Assembly (NCBI GenBank): GCA_017302715.1
Contig: JAFLCD010000010.1
Location: 1 to 64,000 of the forward strand
Origin: Deltaproteobacteria bacterium
GTDB taxonomy: Bacteria > Bdellovibrionota > UBA2394
Reading direction: 5' to 3'
DNA: 64,000 nt
The notes under the pieces were generated by a model. That model worked only from the letters and a program-made list of their open reading frames with translations, was not told the DNA's origin and ran no database searches. The first letter of the stretch is position 1; each line of letters starts with the position of its first letter. The position numbers and the translations under genes were made by a program. This document shows positions 50,797 through 60,795 of this stretch, one piece after another.

Positions 50797-53700
50797 CTAC
50801 ATCCCATGCTTGCGCCGCAGTTCAAGCATTTATAGCAAGAACCGTTTCGCACGGTGGTGTGACCACAGCCGTCACAAAAGGGAGCATCACCCATCATATT
50901 TTTTAAATACGAATCGCCACCTGCTTTGCCGCTCGCTTTTTTGTTGAGCACTGCCGATCCCGCAGTCGCAGCTTTTGGAGCTGGCGGAGTTTGATCAACA
51001 GCGGTGTGAACTTCAGCTGAACTTTCAGAAGCATTTTCGGCTTCAAGCTCTTCGGGTTTTACCTGAACGAAATCTGTTCGGCCCAGGTATTCCATTCCAA
51101 GCACGCGGAAAACGTAATCGATGATACTGGTCGCGTATTTGACGTTGGGATGATTGACGGTTCCTTGAGGTTCAAATCTTGTGAATACAAATTTCTCTAC
51201 AAAAGTTTCAAGCGGAACTCCGTGTTGCAAACCCACCGAGATCGCGATCGCAAAACAATTCATCATGCTTCTGAAAGCTGCGCCTTCTTTATGCATATCG
51301 ATAAAAATTTCGCCCAAACTTCCGTCTGGATATTCGCCCGTTCGCAAATAAACTTTGTGTCCGCCGACTCGCGCTTCTTGAGTGAAGCCCGAACGTTTGC
51401 GTGGAAGCTTTCTTCGCGTCACTTGAGCAGGTGTTTCAACCGCTTCGTTTGACGAAGTTTTTGCGTTATCAGATTTTGTACTGAGGGGTTGCGAAGCTTT
51501 GCAACCATCGCGATAAACGGCGACCGCTTTAAGGCCGAGCTTCCAGCTTTGTTTGTAAATATCTTCGATGTCTTCAACGGTGGTGTCGTTTGGAAGATTA
51601 ACCGTTTTAGAAATCGCGCCACTTAAGAATGGTTGGGCAGCTGCCATCATTCGCACATGTCCCATCGGAGCGATGAAGCGAACACCTTTGCCACATTTGT
51701 TCGCGCAATCGAAGACAGGATAATGTTCTGTCTTTAAGTAAGGGGCACCTTCAATCATCATCGCACCGCAGATGATGTCATTGGCTTTTGAAATTTCATC
51801 TTCTGAAAATCCAATAGCTTTTAATAAATTAAATCCTGGAGCAGAGGCGGCTTCTTTTTTAATTCCAAGCTCTTGAAGAGCGGCATCTCCTAAAGCGAAA
51901 GCCGAGAACGCTTGAGAGATTTCAAAAGTTCCTGGCAATTTGGTTTCGATTTTTTTGAGCGTCTCTCTCGAAAAACCTTTTTGTAAAAGTTTGTCGGTTG
52001 AAATATAGGCGTTGCCTTCAAAAGTTTGAGTTCCGGTGACGTAATGAATGATCGCGTCGACTTCGTTTGATTTATAGCCAAGTCGTTGCAGGGCAAGTGG
52101 AACTGATTGATTAATAATTTTAAAACTTCCACCGCCGGCGAGTTTTTTAAATTTCACCAGAGCGAAATCAGGTTCAACACCTGTGGTATCGCAATCCATA
52201 AGTAAGCCGATCGTTCCGGTAGGGGCGAGTACGGTCATCTGAGCATTTCGATAACCATGTTTTTCGCCAAGACTTACCGCCATATCCCAATCCTCTTGAG
52301 CGGCTTGAATCAATTCAGGATCAGTAGTGGTCAAACGATAAGCTGCATCGCGATGCATATTCATAACGTTGAGCATGGGCTCGCGATTTTTTTCGTAACC
52401 TGGGAATGGTTCTTTTTGCGAAGCGATCTCGGAAGAAACTCGGTAGCCGTGTCCTGTCAAAATCGCAGTCAGTGCTCCCGCCATTTGATTCGCTTCTGCG
52501 GAATCATAGGGAAGTCCGTTCACCATCAATAGAGTTCCAAGGTTGGCGTAACCCAAACCGAGTGGACGATAGTCGTGAGAATTTTGTGCGATACCTTTGG
52601 TTGGATAGCTTGAGTAGTCGACTAGAATTTCTTGAGCGGTCGAGAAAACTCGAATCGCTTGTCGATAACCTTCGATATCGAAACCTTTTTCTTCACTCCA
52701 ATATTTCATGAGATTGAGCGAAGCTAAATTACAGGCTGAATCATTGAGGAACATATATTCCGAACAAGGATTCGAAGCGTGAATGCGATCGGTGTTCGGA
52801 GATGTATGCCATTTGTTAATCGTTGTATCGTATTGCAAACCTGGATCGGCGCACTCCCATGCGGCTGTTGCGGCTTGTCTCCAGAGGTCTCGCGCGCGAT
52901 AAGTTTCGCAAATCTGTCCGGTCGTTCTAAAGCGAGTCGAAAAATTTTCGTCGTTTACGACGGCGTTCATAAAATCATCGGTGACGCGAATCGAGTTGTT
53001 AGAATTTTGTCCGGCGACGGTGCGATAAGCTTCGCCATTAAAATCTGCGGGATATCCATTTTGAATAAGGATGCGCGCTTTTTTCTCTTCTTTAACTTTC
53101 CAATTAATAAAGTCAGAAATTTCTGGGTGATCCATATCGAGACAAACCATTTTGGCTGCTCTTCGAGTAGTTCCGCCTGATTTCGTAGCGCCCGCTCCGC
53201 GATCGAGAACTTCTAAGAAACTGATAAGGCCAGAACTTAATCCACCACCGCTTAAAGTTTCTTGTCGTCCGCGAAGTTTAGAAAAATTTGTTCCCGTGCC
53301 CGATCCGTATTTAAAAAGACGAGCTTCGTTTTTGGTGAGTTCAAAGATGCTCATCAAATCGTCATCTACATTTTGAATAAAGCAAGCAGAGCACTGAGGA
53401 TATTCGTAAGCATTACGAGTCATATCGATCGTATCGGTTTCAGGATTCCATTTGAAATTTCCTGGCGAACCAGTAATGCCGTATTCTTCGTAGAGTCCGC
53501 AGTTAAACCAAACAGGAGAATTGAAAGCTCCACGCTGAGTAATTAAAAGAGAGGTGAGCTCTGCTTCAAAAATTTCTCCGTCTTTTTCGGTTTTGAAATA
53601 GCCGCCTAAACGTTGGCCGGCTTTTCGAATCGATCGTGCGATACGGGTGACGAGTTGACGAGCTGAACTTTCGTGATCGACATCGCCAGCACGTTTTGCA

Positions 53701-54011
53701 ACTCCCGCTTTTCTAAAAAATTTTGAAACGGCGATATCGGTCGCAAGTTGTGACCAATCCGCAGGAACTTCCACAGATTCCATTCCGCTGACGACAGAGC
53801 CGTCAGTATTAGCGATAACACTTTTTCGCTTAACCCAATTGATTTCATCGAAGGGGTGTTTACCCTCTGTCGAAAAATACCGTGAAAATTTTAAACCCGC
53901 TCCAGTAGAAGACGCCGCCCCTTTAGTCGTATTTGCGGTTGTCTTTGAGCGATCAGATGTTGTTGTAGCCATAGAATTACGTGTCCTTTTCGTTGTCCCT
54001 TTAGTCTCCAT
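50793..54011 (-). CDS. nrdJ: vitamin B12-dependent (class II) ribonucleotide reductase
   Basis: Reduces ribonucleotides to deoxyribonucleotides using adenosylcobalamin, without need for oxygen. 1072 residues: a Ser/Thr-rich N-terminal extension (about 1-45), then NrdJ core segments [14 protein letters not shown] (about 166), [33 protein letters not shown] (about 419-438) with NPCSE substrate loop, [15 protein letters not shown], and a C-terminal zinc/cysteine tail CDGCG...[13 protein letters not shown]. Two NrdR-like boxes lie 63-110 bp upstream of the start. Confidence 0.95.
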   Translation of the reverse strand: METKGTTKRTRNSMATTTSDRSKTTANTTKGAASSTGAGLKFSRYFSTEGKHPFDEINWVKRKSVIANTDGSVVSGMESVEVPADWSQLATDIAVSKFFRKAGVAKRAGDVDHESSARQLVTRIARSIRKAGQRLGGYFKTEKDGEIFEAELTSLLITQRGAFNSPVWFNCGLYEEYGITGSPGNFKWNPETDTIDMTRNAYEYPQCSACFIQNVDDDLMSIFELTKNEARLFKYGSGTGTNFSKLRGRQETLSGGGLSSGLISFLEVLDRGAGATKSGGTTRRAAKMVCLDMDHPEISDFINWKVKEEKKARILIQNGYPADFNGEAYRTVAGQNSNNSIRVTDDFMNAVVNDENFSTRFRTTGQICETYRARDLWRQAATAAWECADPGLQYDTTINKWHTSPNTDRIHASNPCSEYMFLNDSACNLASLNLMKYWSEEKGFDIEGYRQAIRVFSTAQEILVDYSSYPTKGIAQNSHDYRPLGLGYANLGTLLMVNGLPYDSAEANQMAGALTAILTGHGYRVSSEIASQKEPFPGYEKNREPMLNVMNMHRDAAYRLTTTDPELIQAAQEDWDMAVSLGEKHGYRNAQMTVLAPTGTIGLLMDCDTTGVEPDFALVKFKKLAGGGSFKIINQSVPLALQRLGYKSNEVDAIIHYVTGTQTFEGNAYISTDKLLQKGFSRETLKKIETKLPGTFEISQAFSAFALGDAALQELGIKKEAASAPGFNLLKAIGFSEDEISKANDIICGAMMIEGAPYLKTEHYPVFDCANKCGKGVRFIAPMGHVRMMAAAQPFLSGAISKTVNLPNDTTVEDIEDIYKQSWKLGLKAVAVYRDGCKASQPLSTKSDNAKTSSNEAVETPAQVTRRKLPRKRSGFTQEARVGGHKVYLRTGEYPDGSLGEIFIDMHKEGAAFRSMMNCFAIAISVGLQHGVPLETFVEKFVFTRFEPQGTVNHPNVKYATSIIDYVFRVLGMEYLGRTDFVQVKPEELEAENASESSAEVHTAVDQTPPAPKAATAGSAVLNKKASGKAGGDSYLKNMMGDAPFCDGCGHTTVRNGSCYKCLNCGASMGCS

Positions 54012-54073
54012 TAATATTTCCCCCCCACTATTTTTAAGTCTGTCTTTCGGTCCAAATTAGGTCAATTCGAAAA

Positions 54074-54089
54074 ACACAATATATTGTGG
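54074..54089. promoter_or_regulatory. NrdR box 1 (upstream of nrdJ)
   Basis: ACACAATATATTGTGG, a near-perfect palindrome matching the NrdR consensus (ACACwATATATTGTGT type). 63 bp before the nrdJ ATG on minus. Confidence 0.7.
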
Positions 54090-54105
54090 TTTTATTTCAA
54101 TTATG

Positions 54106-54121
54106 ACACAACCCGTTGTAT
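54106..54121. promoter_or_regulatory. NrdR box 2 (upstream of nrdJ)
   Basis: ACACAACCCGTTGTAT, a palindrome sharing ACACAA...TTGT with box 1. Centre-to-centre distance to box 1 is 32 bp, about three helical turns, as usual for NrdR operators. Confidence 0.65.
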
Positions 54122-54211
54122 TTTTGCAGAGGGCTTAAAGTGAGTGAAATGCTGCAGTTAGTTAAAAAGTGCGGAAGTTCATCTCATCTTTTTGGGGTGG
54201 TTTGGGTCAAG

Positions 54212-55960
54212 TTAAAATCGATAGGTCGCCGAAATTTTTCCGTGAATTTCTGAAGCGAGCGGATAGCCGTCTACTTCCATTCTTTGCCAGCCCAATAAAT
54301 TAAAAATTCTTAAATCGAAAAACCATTTTCGAATCTGGGCTCGCGAATGAAATCCAAAATCCCACTGACTAGAAATTTCATTGGAGCTGTTGGGATCAAT
54401 TTGAACAGAAGAACGTGCGTAGAGTGGAAAATCAAAGCCTACAGGTTCATTTGGAAAAAATTCAAAATTCGAATGCCAGAGATGTGTCGGTTGATAACTG
54501 GCTTGATGATCATCGAGTGAGACGCGTTGCAGCGTATAATTTAAAGACATCACAAAAAATTCTGCGGGCTGAAAACGAGCCTCATTTTCGAGGCCCAAAA
54601 TAACAGAGGTGCCTAAGTTTTTAACTTGCCAAATATTATTCACTTGGCTGCTGCGTAAATAATTTAAATTTCGACTCGCGAAGAAGGCTTGTTTTAATTT
54701 TAAAGTTCGCGTTTGCGAAAACTCATACCCAAAATCTCCCTGAAGACTTCGCTGGCGTTTAAGATTTGGATTACTTATCGCGTATGGAAGTGCCTCCATA
54801 TACATATCGGTGAACGAAGGAGCTTTGGAGAGGTAGGCAGCATTCCAAAGCAGACCAAAATTTTTAAGGAGCGAATGTCTTCCGCCGATCCCTGGATTAA
54901 TTGCCAAGTGTTCTTCGTCTAAATCAGACAAATAATCGACTCGTACTCGCGGATGAATGAGATGAGAGGAATTTGGGCTAAGGGTAGCACTTAAAATTCC
55001 GCTTATACTTTGGCGATAGGGAATGGGCGTTGATGTTTCGATGGAGTTCTCTCTTTGAGTTGTCCAAAGTTTATCGAGATTCCAAATAAAAGTTTCCTCG
55101 AAAGATAAATTTTTAGAAACTCCATGTCGATTTTGAATTTTTACTCCGCAGCTCAGCCAACGATTCGTGGTTTGACGAAAGCTGTCGGGTTGCTGATCGC
55201 TTTGATTTTGAAATCGACTCCAAGCCGAAGTCGTCAAAGTTTTAATTTGATATTGAGCCGCGAGCATAGGAGCAAAACTTTTCATGCTCGCTTGAGGGGT
55301 GACCCACGAAAGACTGCCGGGCATCTCTTGATCCGAATACAAGACTTGTCCCCAAACTTGAAAATTTTCACTTTGCTTCCATGCGCGCGCCGCCACTTTT
55401 TTATGCGCGTTGTGTTCACGCTTTTGAGAGATGCCATTTTGCTTAAATGAATAATTATTTTCGGACTGCTCATAGGCAAAACTCGCGTGCGGAATTTGTT
55501 GTCCGATAAAATAAGTTTCATAAGAACCTATACCTAAACTTGTTTTGAATTTATTTTCTTGAGGAAGCTGAAATTGAATCTCTCCACTAGGGCTGGAAGA
55601 GTTTGGAGTGTAGCCCCCTCGAATGATTCGCGCAGATTCTAAACCAAAGAGAGAAAAATTATTGAAATCAAACTCGCCTTGAGCTTCTGAATTGAGTGGC
55701 ACACCTTCAAGGCTTACAGAGACTTCACGAGCGGGTGATCCGCGCATAGAAAAAGTTTTGACTCCTGAATCTTTTAAAAATAGAGAAGTGGATTGATTTA
55801 AAATTTCTGCAGCATTTGAATTTGTTCCCGATTGAGACAGATCAAGATCCGATGTGAAGCTCGTTGGCGCTTCACTCGCTCTTCCTTGGACAGTTTGCGC
55901 AAAAGATTTTGAACAAAATGTCAGAATTAGAATAAATAAAAAGTTTTTCAAGGCATTCAT
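54212..55960 (-). CDS. TonB-dependent receptor, BtuB-like
   Basis: 582 residues with signal peptide (about 1-21, ending KSFAQ). A plug-domain segment shows GVKTFSMRGSPAREVSVSLE then GVPLNSEAQGEFD and ARIIRGG; after it comes a beta-barrel of alternating strands ending in Phe (SATYRF). Short length and plug resemble BtuB-type vitamin B12 receptors. Location beside B12-dependent nrdJ hints at cobalamin uptake, but no B12 riboswitch was seen, so the ligand is inference. Confidence 0.85.
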   Translation of the reverse strand: MNALKNFLFILILTFCSKSFAQTVQGRASEAPTSFTSDLDLSQSGTNSNAAEILNQSTSLFLKDSGVKTFSMRGSPAREVSVSLEGVPLNSEAQGEFDFNNFSLFGLESARIIRGGYTPNSSSPSGEIQFQLPQENKFKTSLGIGSYETYFIGQQIPHASFAYEQSENNYSFKQNGISQKREHNAHKKVAARAWKQSENFQVWGQVLYSDQEMPGSLSWVTPQASMKSFAPMLAAQYQIKTLTTSAWSRFQNQSDQQPDSFRQTTNRWLSCGVKIQNRHGVSKNLSFEETFIWNLDKLWTTQRENSIETSTPIPYRQSISGILSATLSPNSSHLIHPRVRVDYLSDLDEEHLAINPGIGGRHSLLKNFGLLWNAAYLSKAPSFTDMYMEALPYAISNPNLKRQRSLQGDFGYEFSQTRTLKLKQAFFASRNLNYLRSSQVNNIWQVKNLGTSVILGLENEARFQPAEFFVMSLNYTLQRVSLDDHQASYQPTHLWHSNFEFFPNEPVGFDFPLYARSSVQIDPNSSNEISSQWDFGFHSRAQIRKWFFDLRIFNLLGWQRMEVDGYPLASEIHGKISATYRF

Positions 55961-56065
55961 TTAAACTGAGAAAAAGCGCATCGCAAGCGTACTCATCTTG
56001 TTTTAGCAGTTTGCGGCATTTGTCGACGCTCTCCACCAAGATTCAAAGCGAGTTACCTTGAAAGA

Positions 56066-56749
56066 ATGATAGCTTTTCTTTCACCTGTTGTTTTGAGCGC
56101 TCTCAGTCTGGGTTTGCAATTCTCCGATATTAAAGCAGGGGATTGTCTTGGGGTCGATCAGTTGAAATCTTTAGTCCATATCGATCAGCTCGATAATTAT
56201 TTACCTGGGGAATGCCGAACCAGTTATCCCCTTGAAGGAACGATTACTCAAAAAATGACCTGCGGCTTAGAAATGAAAACGGGCGACTGGAAAAGAGCCA
56301 TGGCGGAACATACAAAACCTGGAATTTTTTTTCCTCCCTGTATGAAGTCGGTCACCGCGCTTTCCTATATGAATTATAAAATCAAAGATCAGCTCACCGA
56401 GGAATCTTGCTCCGAAGATAAAGCCGAAGCCATTGAGTTACAAAAAGAAACGATGAAGACTCAATATTTTCAAATCGCACAAGGTGCGGCTTATCTTCCT
56501 CATCCACTTACGATTGAAAGTTATTCCTACAAAATGGATCCCGACGAGGGCTATGTGATTTCTTCATGTCAGAACACAGATATTCAACTTGATTACTTAG
56601 GTTGGGGAGTTTTGCAGGCAAAAGTTAAACTCACTGATTGCATGACGAGCGATAAACCTTTTTGTCGCGTCGCCAAATTAGAACTTTCAACGGATAAAGA
56701 CGGACGAGATTGCGGCCTCATCAAAAAAATTGATGATTGCAAAGAGTGA
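56066..56749 (+). CDS. exported cysteine-rich protein, unknown
   Basis: 227 residues with a short N-terminal hydrophobic signal (MIAFLSPVVLSALSLGLQF) and about ten Cys spread through the mature part (CLGVD, GECRTS, TCGLE, PCMKS, SCSED, SSCQN, DCMTS, FCRV, DCGLI, DCKE), suggesting several disulphides in the periplasm or outside. No family recognised. Convergent with the next gene. Confidence 0.75.
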   Translation: MIAFLSPVVLSALSLGLQFSDIKAGDCLGVDQLKSLVHIDQLDNYLPGECRTSYPLEGTITQKMTCGLEMKTGDWKRAMAEHTKPGIFFPPCMKSVTALSYMNYKIKDQLTEESCSEDKAEAIELQKETMKTQYFQIAQGAAYLPHPLTIESYSYKMDPDEGYVISSCQNTDIQLDYLGWGVLQAKVKLTDCMTSDKPFCRVAKLELSTDKDGRDCGLIKKIDDCKE

Positions 56750-56764
56750 GCTCGGCCTTCGTTT

Positions 56765-57988
56765 TTAGAAATACGATTTAATCATCATGCCCGCTGTTCG
56801 TGCATCGACAACATTTTTTCCTGCAAAAGGTTGTCGGTAAAACGCGGTCACTCCGTAAGGAATTCTCGACTGACCCGCGCGCACAGCTGGAAGATTTGAG
56901 TATTCAAGTTGAATCAAACCTTCGTGTAAAAGTTCATCCGTATTATTTTCAAGTAAAGAGAGATCTACTCCGGCGGGACCGCCAGAAAATGAATCCGAAA
57001 ATTTTTGTTTGAACCGATACTTGGGACTGATGGTCCAATATTTTTGCAGAGTTAAATTTCCTTCGAGCCCAGCTTCCCAATAATCTCCCAATTTTCTTTG
57101 AAGAGAAGTGGGAGCCATTCCGATTGGTAAATCTGCCGAAAACGGAATGCGATAATTTCCGGAATTAGGAAGTTGAGCGATATAACCGGTTTCGAGAGTG
57201 AAATATAAATTTGAAAGCGGTTGGTAATCGACGTAGTGATAAGCTCCGATATCCCACTGACCATCTCCAAATCCTGCGTTCACTAAAACATTTTCATCTT
57301 TTTCATTTCCGGTTGGCAGGCGAGTGCCAAGTTTGAAAGTCGTTTTGAGTGGAAGTGCATTGTAATAATTATATTTGGCGCCAATTTCGACATCGCCAAC
57401 ACCTGTGGACGACCAAGATTTTAAACCACTCGAATATTGAAACTGATTGGTGAGAAGAGAATTCAAACCTTGAGTGGTTGTGGCCGCACTCATTTGGCTC
57501 ATTGCCGCTTTCAGATTTGGATCGGGCATATTGTTGGTAACGCGCTCAAAATTTTGATCGGGAGTAGAAGTGGATTTCACTTTAATTTCGCCGTGAATAA
57601 TCGGAACAATCACTCCAATACTTAAGCGATCGGTAAGTCCGTATTCTGCCACTAATGTATTGCTGATAAACATTGAGTCGACATCTGTTTTAAGTTCAGC
57701 GGCTTGAGAAATATTTGCGTTGAGCGGAGCTGCGTTCACGGCTTTAAAAAGTGCTGCGGAGTTTTTGTTAATCAGACTTAAAAATTTTGCGTCTAAACTT
57801 TTTGAATAAGTGGATCCAAGAGAACTCGAAATGCCTGAGTCGTTGAGTTGATTTGTAAATTGGCTGTAAGCAGTGGCGAGTCTGAGTCTCCATCGGCCTT
57901 GTGGCAGAACGGCCGCATCATCCGCGTAGGTCTCAGGAATAATAGAAAAAATAAAAAGTGAAAAAACCAATCCCGCTTTAAGGTTCAT
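56765..57988 (-). CDS. outer-membrane beta-barrel protein, transporter-like
   Basis: 407 residues from the ATG at 57988 (AAAGGGGGG upstream; a start at 58039 would add 17 residues before the signal). Signal peptide about 1-22. Mature part opens LPQGRWRLRLATAYS and has alternating barrel strands such as GDVEIGAKYNYYNALPLKTT, FKLGTRLPTGNEKD and YWTISPKYRFKQKF. Ends with aromatic Phe (IKSYF). Resembles FadL/phenol-type or DUF-type porins; substrate unknown. Confidence 0.75.
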   Translation of the reverse strand: MNLKAGLVFSLFIFSIIPETYADDAAVLPQGRWRLRLATAYSQFTNQLNDSGISSSLGSTYSKSLDAKFLSLINKNSAALFKAVNAAPLNANISQAAELKTDVDSMFISNTLVAEYGLTDRLSIGVIVPIIHGEIKVKSTSTPDQNFERVTNNMPDPNLKAAMSQMSAATTTQGLNSLLTNQFQYSSGLKSWSSTGVGDVEIGAKYNYYNALPLKTTFKLGTRLPTGNEKDENVLVNAGFGDGQWDIGAYHYVDYQPLSNLYFTLETGYIAQLPNSGNYRIPFSADLPIGMAPTSLQRKLGDYWEAGLEGNLTLQKYWTISPKYRFKQKFSDSFSGGPAGVDLSLLENNTDELLHEGLIQLEYSNLPAVRAGQSRIPYGVTAFYRQPFAGKNVVDARTAGMMIKSYF

Positions 57989-58060
57989 CAGAACACCCCC
58001 CTTTCTTTTATTGCTATCAGAAAGAAAGTTTTGAATCACCTAAAGATCGAAAGCGGAACT

Positions 58061-58546
58061 TTATTTCAAATAAAATTGGCCAGTGACGAGAGGAATATCG
58101 CCAAAATAAATCACAAAACTGATAGGCAGGCTCGGATTTAAACTTCCAAAATTTAAAGCAGCATATTTAGGATTACCGTTTGTATCCGAATTAAAACCCA
58201 TTTGATCGCTAGAATTTGCTTCGATCAAAAGTGCAAAATCTTGGTTTAAATTATCTTGCTTAAGATTAAGCCGCAAATTTGTTCCCGTAAAATTATTTTG
58301 AGTAGGCGAGTAGACAGATCCAAATTTTCCTAGTGCCACGATGAGGCCTTCGCCTTGTGTGTTCAAAGTTCCAGAGATTGAAATCAGGCTTGTATTTAAT
58401 CGAGGGTAGGTAGAATTCGAATTGAAATCATCGCCATTTAACTCCGTCCCCGAAATCGTATCGGCATGAGGGGCGTCGCCTCCGCAGCCCGATAAAGCCC
58501 CCAAGGCCAAGATTAAGAATACGTATTGAGAAGTGATTCGCTTCAT
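58061..58546 (-). CDS. small lipoprotein
   Basis: 161 residues with lipoprotein signal and lipobox LSGC (Cys about 21; MKRITSQYVFLILALGALSG then CGG). The mature part is beta-rich and acidic. One GGGGACGGAG copy lies inside it, read as ISGTE-like G-T-E. It starts 21 bp upstream of the porin-like gene's longest frame and may be co-transcribed with it. Confidence 0.75.
   Translation of the reverse strand: MKRITSQYVFLILALGALSGCGGDAPHADTISGTELNGDDFNSNSTYPRLNTSLISISGTLNTQGEGLIVALGKFGSVYSPTQNNFTGTNLRLNLKQDNLNQDFALLIEANSSDQMGFNSDTNGNPKYAALNFGSLNPSLPISFVIYFGDIPLVTGQFYLK
58442..58451 (-). repeat. GGGGACGGAG motif, copy 4 (inside lipoprotein gene)
   Basis: Exact 10-mer on the minus strand, followed by TT. 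Confidence 0.55.
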
Positions 58547-58676
58547 AAGTTTAAATCCCCACTGCTCTTTAAGAATGCAATTTTCAAGCCCGGCTATAGA
58601 TGGCTTAAAACGGCTTTACAGGCGGCTTTGCGGCATTTTTTGTCTCTTTTTGAGGGCTTAACCTTGCAGCTTTTGC

Positions 58677-58726
58677 AAGGGGTCGGGTCGGAAAGGTGCC
58701 AGGTCAGCTTTCCGACCCGACCCCTT
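58677..58726. repeat. perfect 19-bp inverted repeat (REP-like hairpin)
   Basis: AAGGGGTCGGGTCGGAAAG (58677-58695), 12-nt loop GTGCCAGGTCAG, CTTTCCGACCCGACCCCTT (58708-58726). GC-rich stem followed on plus by TT. Could act as a terminator, but it lies between divergent genes and looks like a REP/mobile hairpin. Confidence 0.8.
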
Positions 58727-58747
58727 TTGAGACATCTATGTCTCAAA
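58726..58747. repeat. adjacent 9-bp inverted repeat
   Basis: TTTGAGACA, TCTA, TGTCTCAAA, perfect arms immediately after the 19-bp hairpin. Confidence 0.7.
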
Positions 58748-58771
58748 TCGCACTTTAAAAGTCGCAGTTTT

Positions 58772-58781
58772 GGGGACGGAG
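58772..58781 (+). repeat. GGGGACGGAG motif, copy 5
   Basis: Exact 10-mer on plus, in the hairpin-rich intergenic region. Confidence 0.6.
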
Positions 58782-58871
58782 CTAAGTTAAGTGCTGAAAA
58801 TGACTGGGTCTTTTGGGCGGGTGGGTAGGCATAGGTCTTGCTCCTTTTAATGAGTAAGGGAGAGGAACTAC

Positions 58872-60341
58872 GTGAGACAAAGTTTACTAAAATTTAAAAT
58901 CGCAAACTTAGGCTTAGGGATTCTTTGTTTCATTTTCGGAAATATTTCAATTCAAGCGGCTGATTTAGAAAATGTTCTCTCTTGTTCTGAGTTTAAAACC
59001 GTCGCTCGATTTATTCAGAAGCAACATCTTCGATTTCAACAACTTCAAGATTCTACCAGCGCGATCAATGAACTTTTAGAATCTGCAAAAACTTCGATGC
59101 CCACCACTTTAAGACTTTTAGGTTATCCTTTTTTAGCCGCGCAATTTGAAAACTACAGACTCGCGGCATTTAAAAAAATAAATGCTCAAAGTTTAGATCA
59201 AGTCTGCGCATTTTTAGAAACTTCAACTTATCGTGCGGCTTATCTCAAAAGCTTTGCGCGTGCGTTAGATCCTTATTCTGATTTTTATTTAAATGAAGAG
59301 CTCGAAACTAAATCCTCTGTTGTCGATGGAGAATTTATCGGTGTTGGAATCGGCACCGATCCTAAAGAAGATTATTTAGAAATTACTGAAGTGGTTGCCG
59401 AAGGTCCTGCTCATGTAAAACTAAAACCTGCAGATAAAATTTATAAAATCGATGGTTATCCAGTTTCAGGTCTGAATGAAATGGAAATTCGTCAGCGCAT
59501 TCGCGGTCGTATAGGCACCGAAGTGAAGTTTTCTATTTCTCGAGACTCGCAAATGATCGATGTCACGGTTGTGCGCGATCATATTCGTCAACCTTCGGTA
59601 TCATTTGCTTGGATGAAGGATCGAGTTCTCTCGATTAAACTTTCTCGCTTTTTCAAACCGACGGCTTCTGAAGTTGAAACGATTCTCGCCCATGAAGCTC
59701 CTAAAGCTCGCGGCATTATTTTAGATCTTCGAAATAATCCCGGAGGTTTGCTGCAAGCCGCGCGCGATGTGGTGGATCTCTTCATCACTCAAGGAGTTGT
59801 TGTTTATCTCAAAGGAAAAAATGTGGAAGACCAAGTTTGGGCGCTTCGAGACGGAGGTTATTTAAATATTCCATTGGTGGTACTTGTGAACGAAGGAACG
59901 GCAAGCGCTGCAGAAATTGTTGCCGGTGCTCTTCAAGACTATGGCCGTGCCGTTGTCGTTGGACAAAAAACTTACGGTAAAGGTTCGGTGCAAAATATTT
60001 ATGAGACTCAGCAAATTTTAAATACTCGCTACAAGGGTGGAATGAAGCTAACAACTCTTTGGTATTATTTGCCCTCCGGTCGCAGCGTAAAATCTCTGGA
60101 TCCCGATGTTCATGTGATGGCTGCTGAAGGTGAGAAAGTTATTCCTCATCCTCAAATGCCGTATCGAGGTGCCGATCAAATTGAGGTCGCACAACTTCCA
60201 CTTTTTGGAAATCGTTTAGCTCTCAACTCAAAGAAGATGGAAAAGCTTTCGAAAACGGCTAAAAGTTCCGAGGAAGCCGGACAAGCTTTGCTCTTAGAAA
60301 AATGGGCAGACTTTTCATCTGCCCATTCTCTTGATCAATAA
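58872..60341 (+). CDS. ctp: C-terminal processing protease (S41 family)
   Basis: 489-residue periplasmic serine protease. Signal peptide about 1-31 (ending IQAAD). PDZ domain about 150-230 (VDGEFIGVGIGT, DKIYKIDGYPVSGLNEMEI). S41 domain with LDLRNNPGGLL, catalytic Ser in NEGTASAAEIVAGAL and catalytic Lys in GQKTYGKGSVQ. GTG start, with AGAGGA 6 nt before. Likely trims envelope proteins. A short TTGGAC triple repeat follows its stop. Confidence 0.93.
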   Translation: MRQSLLKFKIANLGLGILCFIFGNISIQAADLENVLSCSEFKTVARFIQKQHLRFQQLQDSTSAINELLESAKTSMPTTLRLLGYPFLAAQFENYRLAAFKKINAQSLDQVCAFLETSTYRAAYLKSFARALDPYSDFYLNEELETKSSVVDGEFIGVGIGTDPKEDYLEITEVVAEGPAHVKLKPADKIYKIDGYPVSGLNEMEIRQRIRGRIGTEVKFSISRDSQMIDVTVVRDHIRQPSVSFAWMKDRVLSIKLSRFFKPTASEVETILAHEAPKARGIILDLRNNPGGLLQAARDVVDLFITQGVVVYLKGKNVEDQVWALRDGGYLNIPLVVLVNEGTASAAEIVAGALQDYGRAVVVGQKTYGKGSVQNIYETQQILNTRYKGGMKLTTLWYYLPSGRSVKSLDPDVHVMAAEGEKVIPHPQMPYRGADQIEVAQLPLFGNRLALNSKKMEKLSKTAKSSEEAGQALLLEKWADFSSAHSLDQ

Positions 60342-60375
60342 CAATTGGACTTGGACTTGGACTTAACGGAAATTT

Positions 60376-60795
60376 TTAGAAATCAGCTGATTCTTGTGAC
60401 GACGAAGAATTATTGTTGTTCGACTGTTTAGCTTGTCGATCATCATCTTTAGAACTTTCATCAGCTTTTTGAGTCTCTTTTTGATCATCGGCTCGATCTG
60501 ACTTTTCAATAATTTGTTGAGAGACTGCACGAGAAATATCGCTCGAGACGACGGGTTGTTTGCTGTTTGAGCTACTGCTCGAACTTGAAGCAGAGTTTGC
60601 ATTTGAACTTGCAACTTGCTGAGACTTTTTAGAATTCACGGCATCTTGCACTTGAGTCTCAGGAGAAGTGGCTTTGGCAACTTGAGTATTAGTCTGTGTA
60701 TCCCCAGATTTTTGAGGCTTGGGATCAGCTTGCTGGCTCTGAGTATTAGCAGCCTGCGCACTTGAAGATTTTGAAGCTACATTTGAAGTATCCAT
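60376..60795 (-). CDS. low-complexity Ser/Gln/Asn/Lys-rich protein
   Basis: 139 residues from ATG 60795 (AAGGGTG upstream); a GTG at 60804 would add three. No hydrophobic segment. Composition is almost only Ser, Gln, Asn, Lys, Asp, Thr and Ala, with poly-Ser and poly-Asn runs. Probably intrinsically disordered. No function assigned; coding status rests on the ribosome binding site and frame length. Confidence 0.55.
   Translation of the reverse strand: MDTSNVASKSSSAQAANTQSQQADPKPQKSGDTQTNTQVAKATSPETQVQDAVNSKKSQQVASSNANSASSSSSSSNSKQPVVSSDISRAVSQQIIEKSDRADDQKETQKADESSKDDDRQAKQSNNNNSSSSQESADF

Larger units (their letters stand above)
58547..58871. other. 325-bp gene-free region rich in hairpins and repeat motifs
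   Basis: Lies between divergent lipoprotein and ctp genes. It holds the 19-bp hairpin, a 9-bp hairpin and GGGGACGGAG copy 5, plus the ctp ribosome binding site AGAGGA near 58862. No coding frame is convincing. Confidence 0.7.

Noticed and set aside
54012-54211. Cobalamin riboswitch before nrdJ
   Set aside because: No B12 box or long leader fold; NrdR-like boxes explain the conserved sequence.
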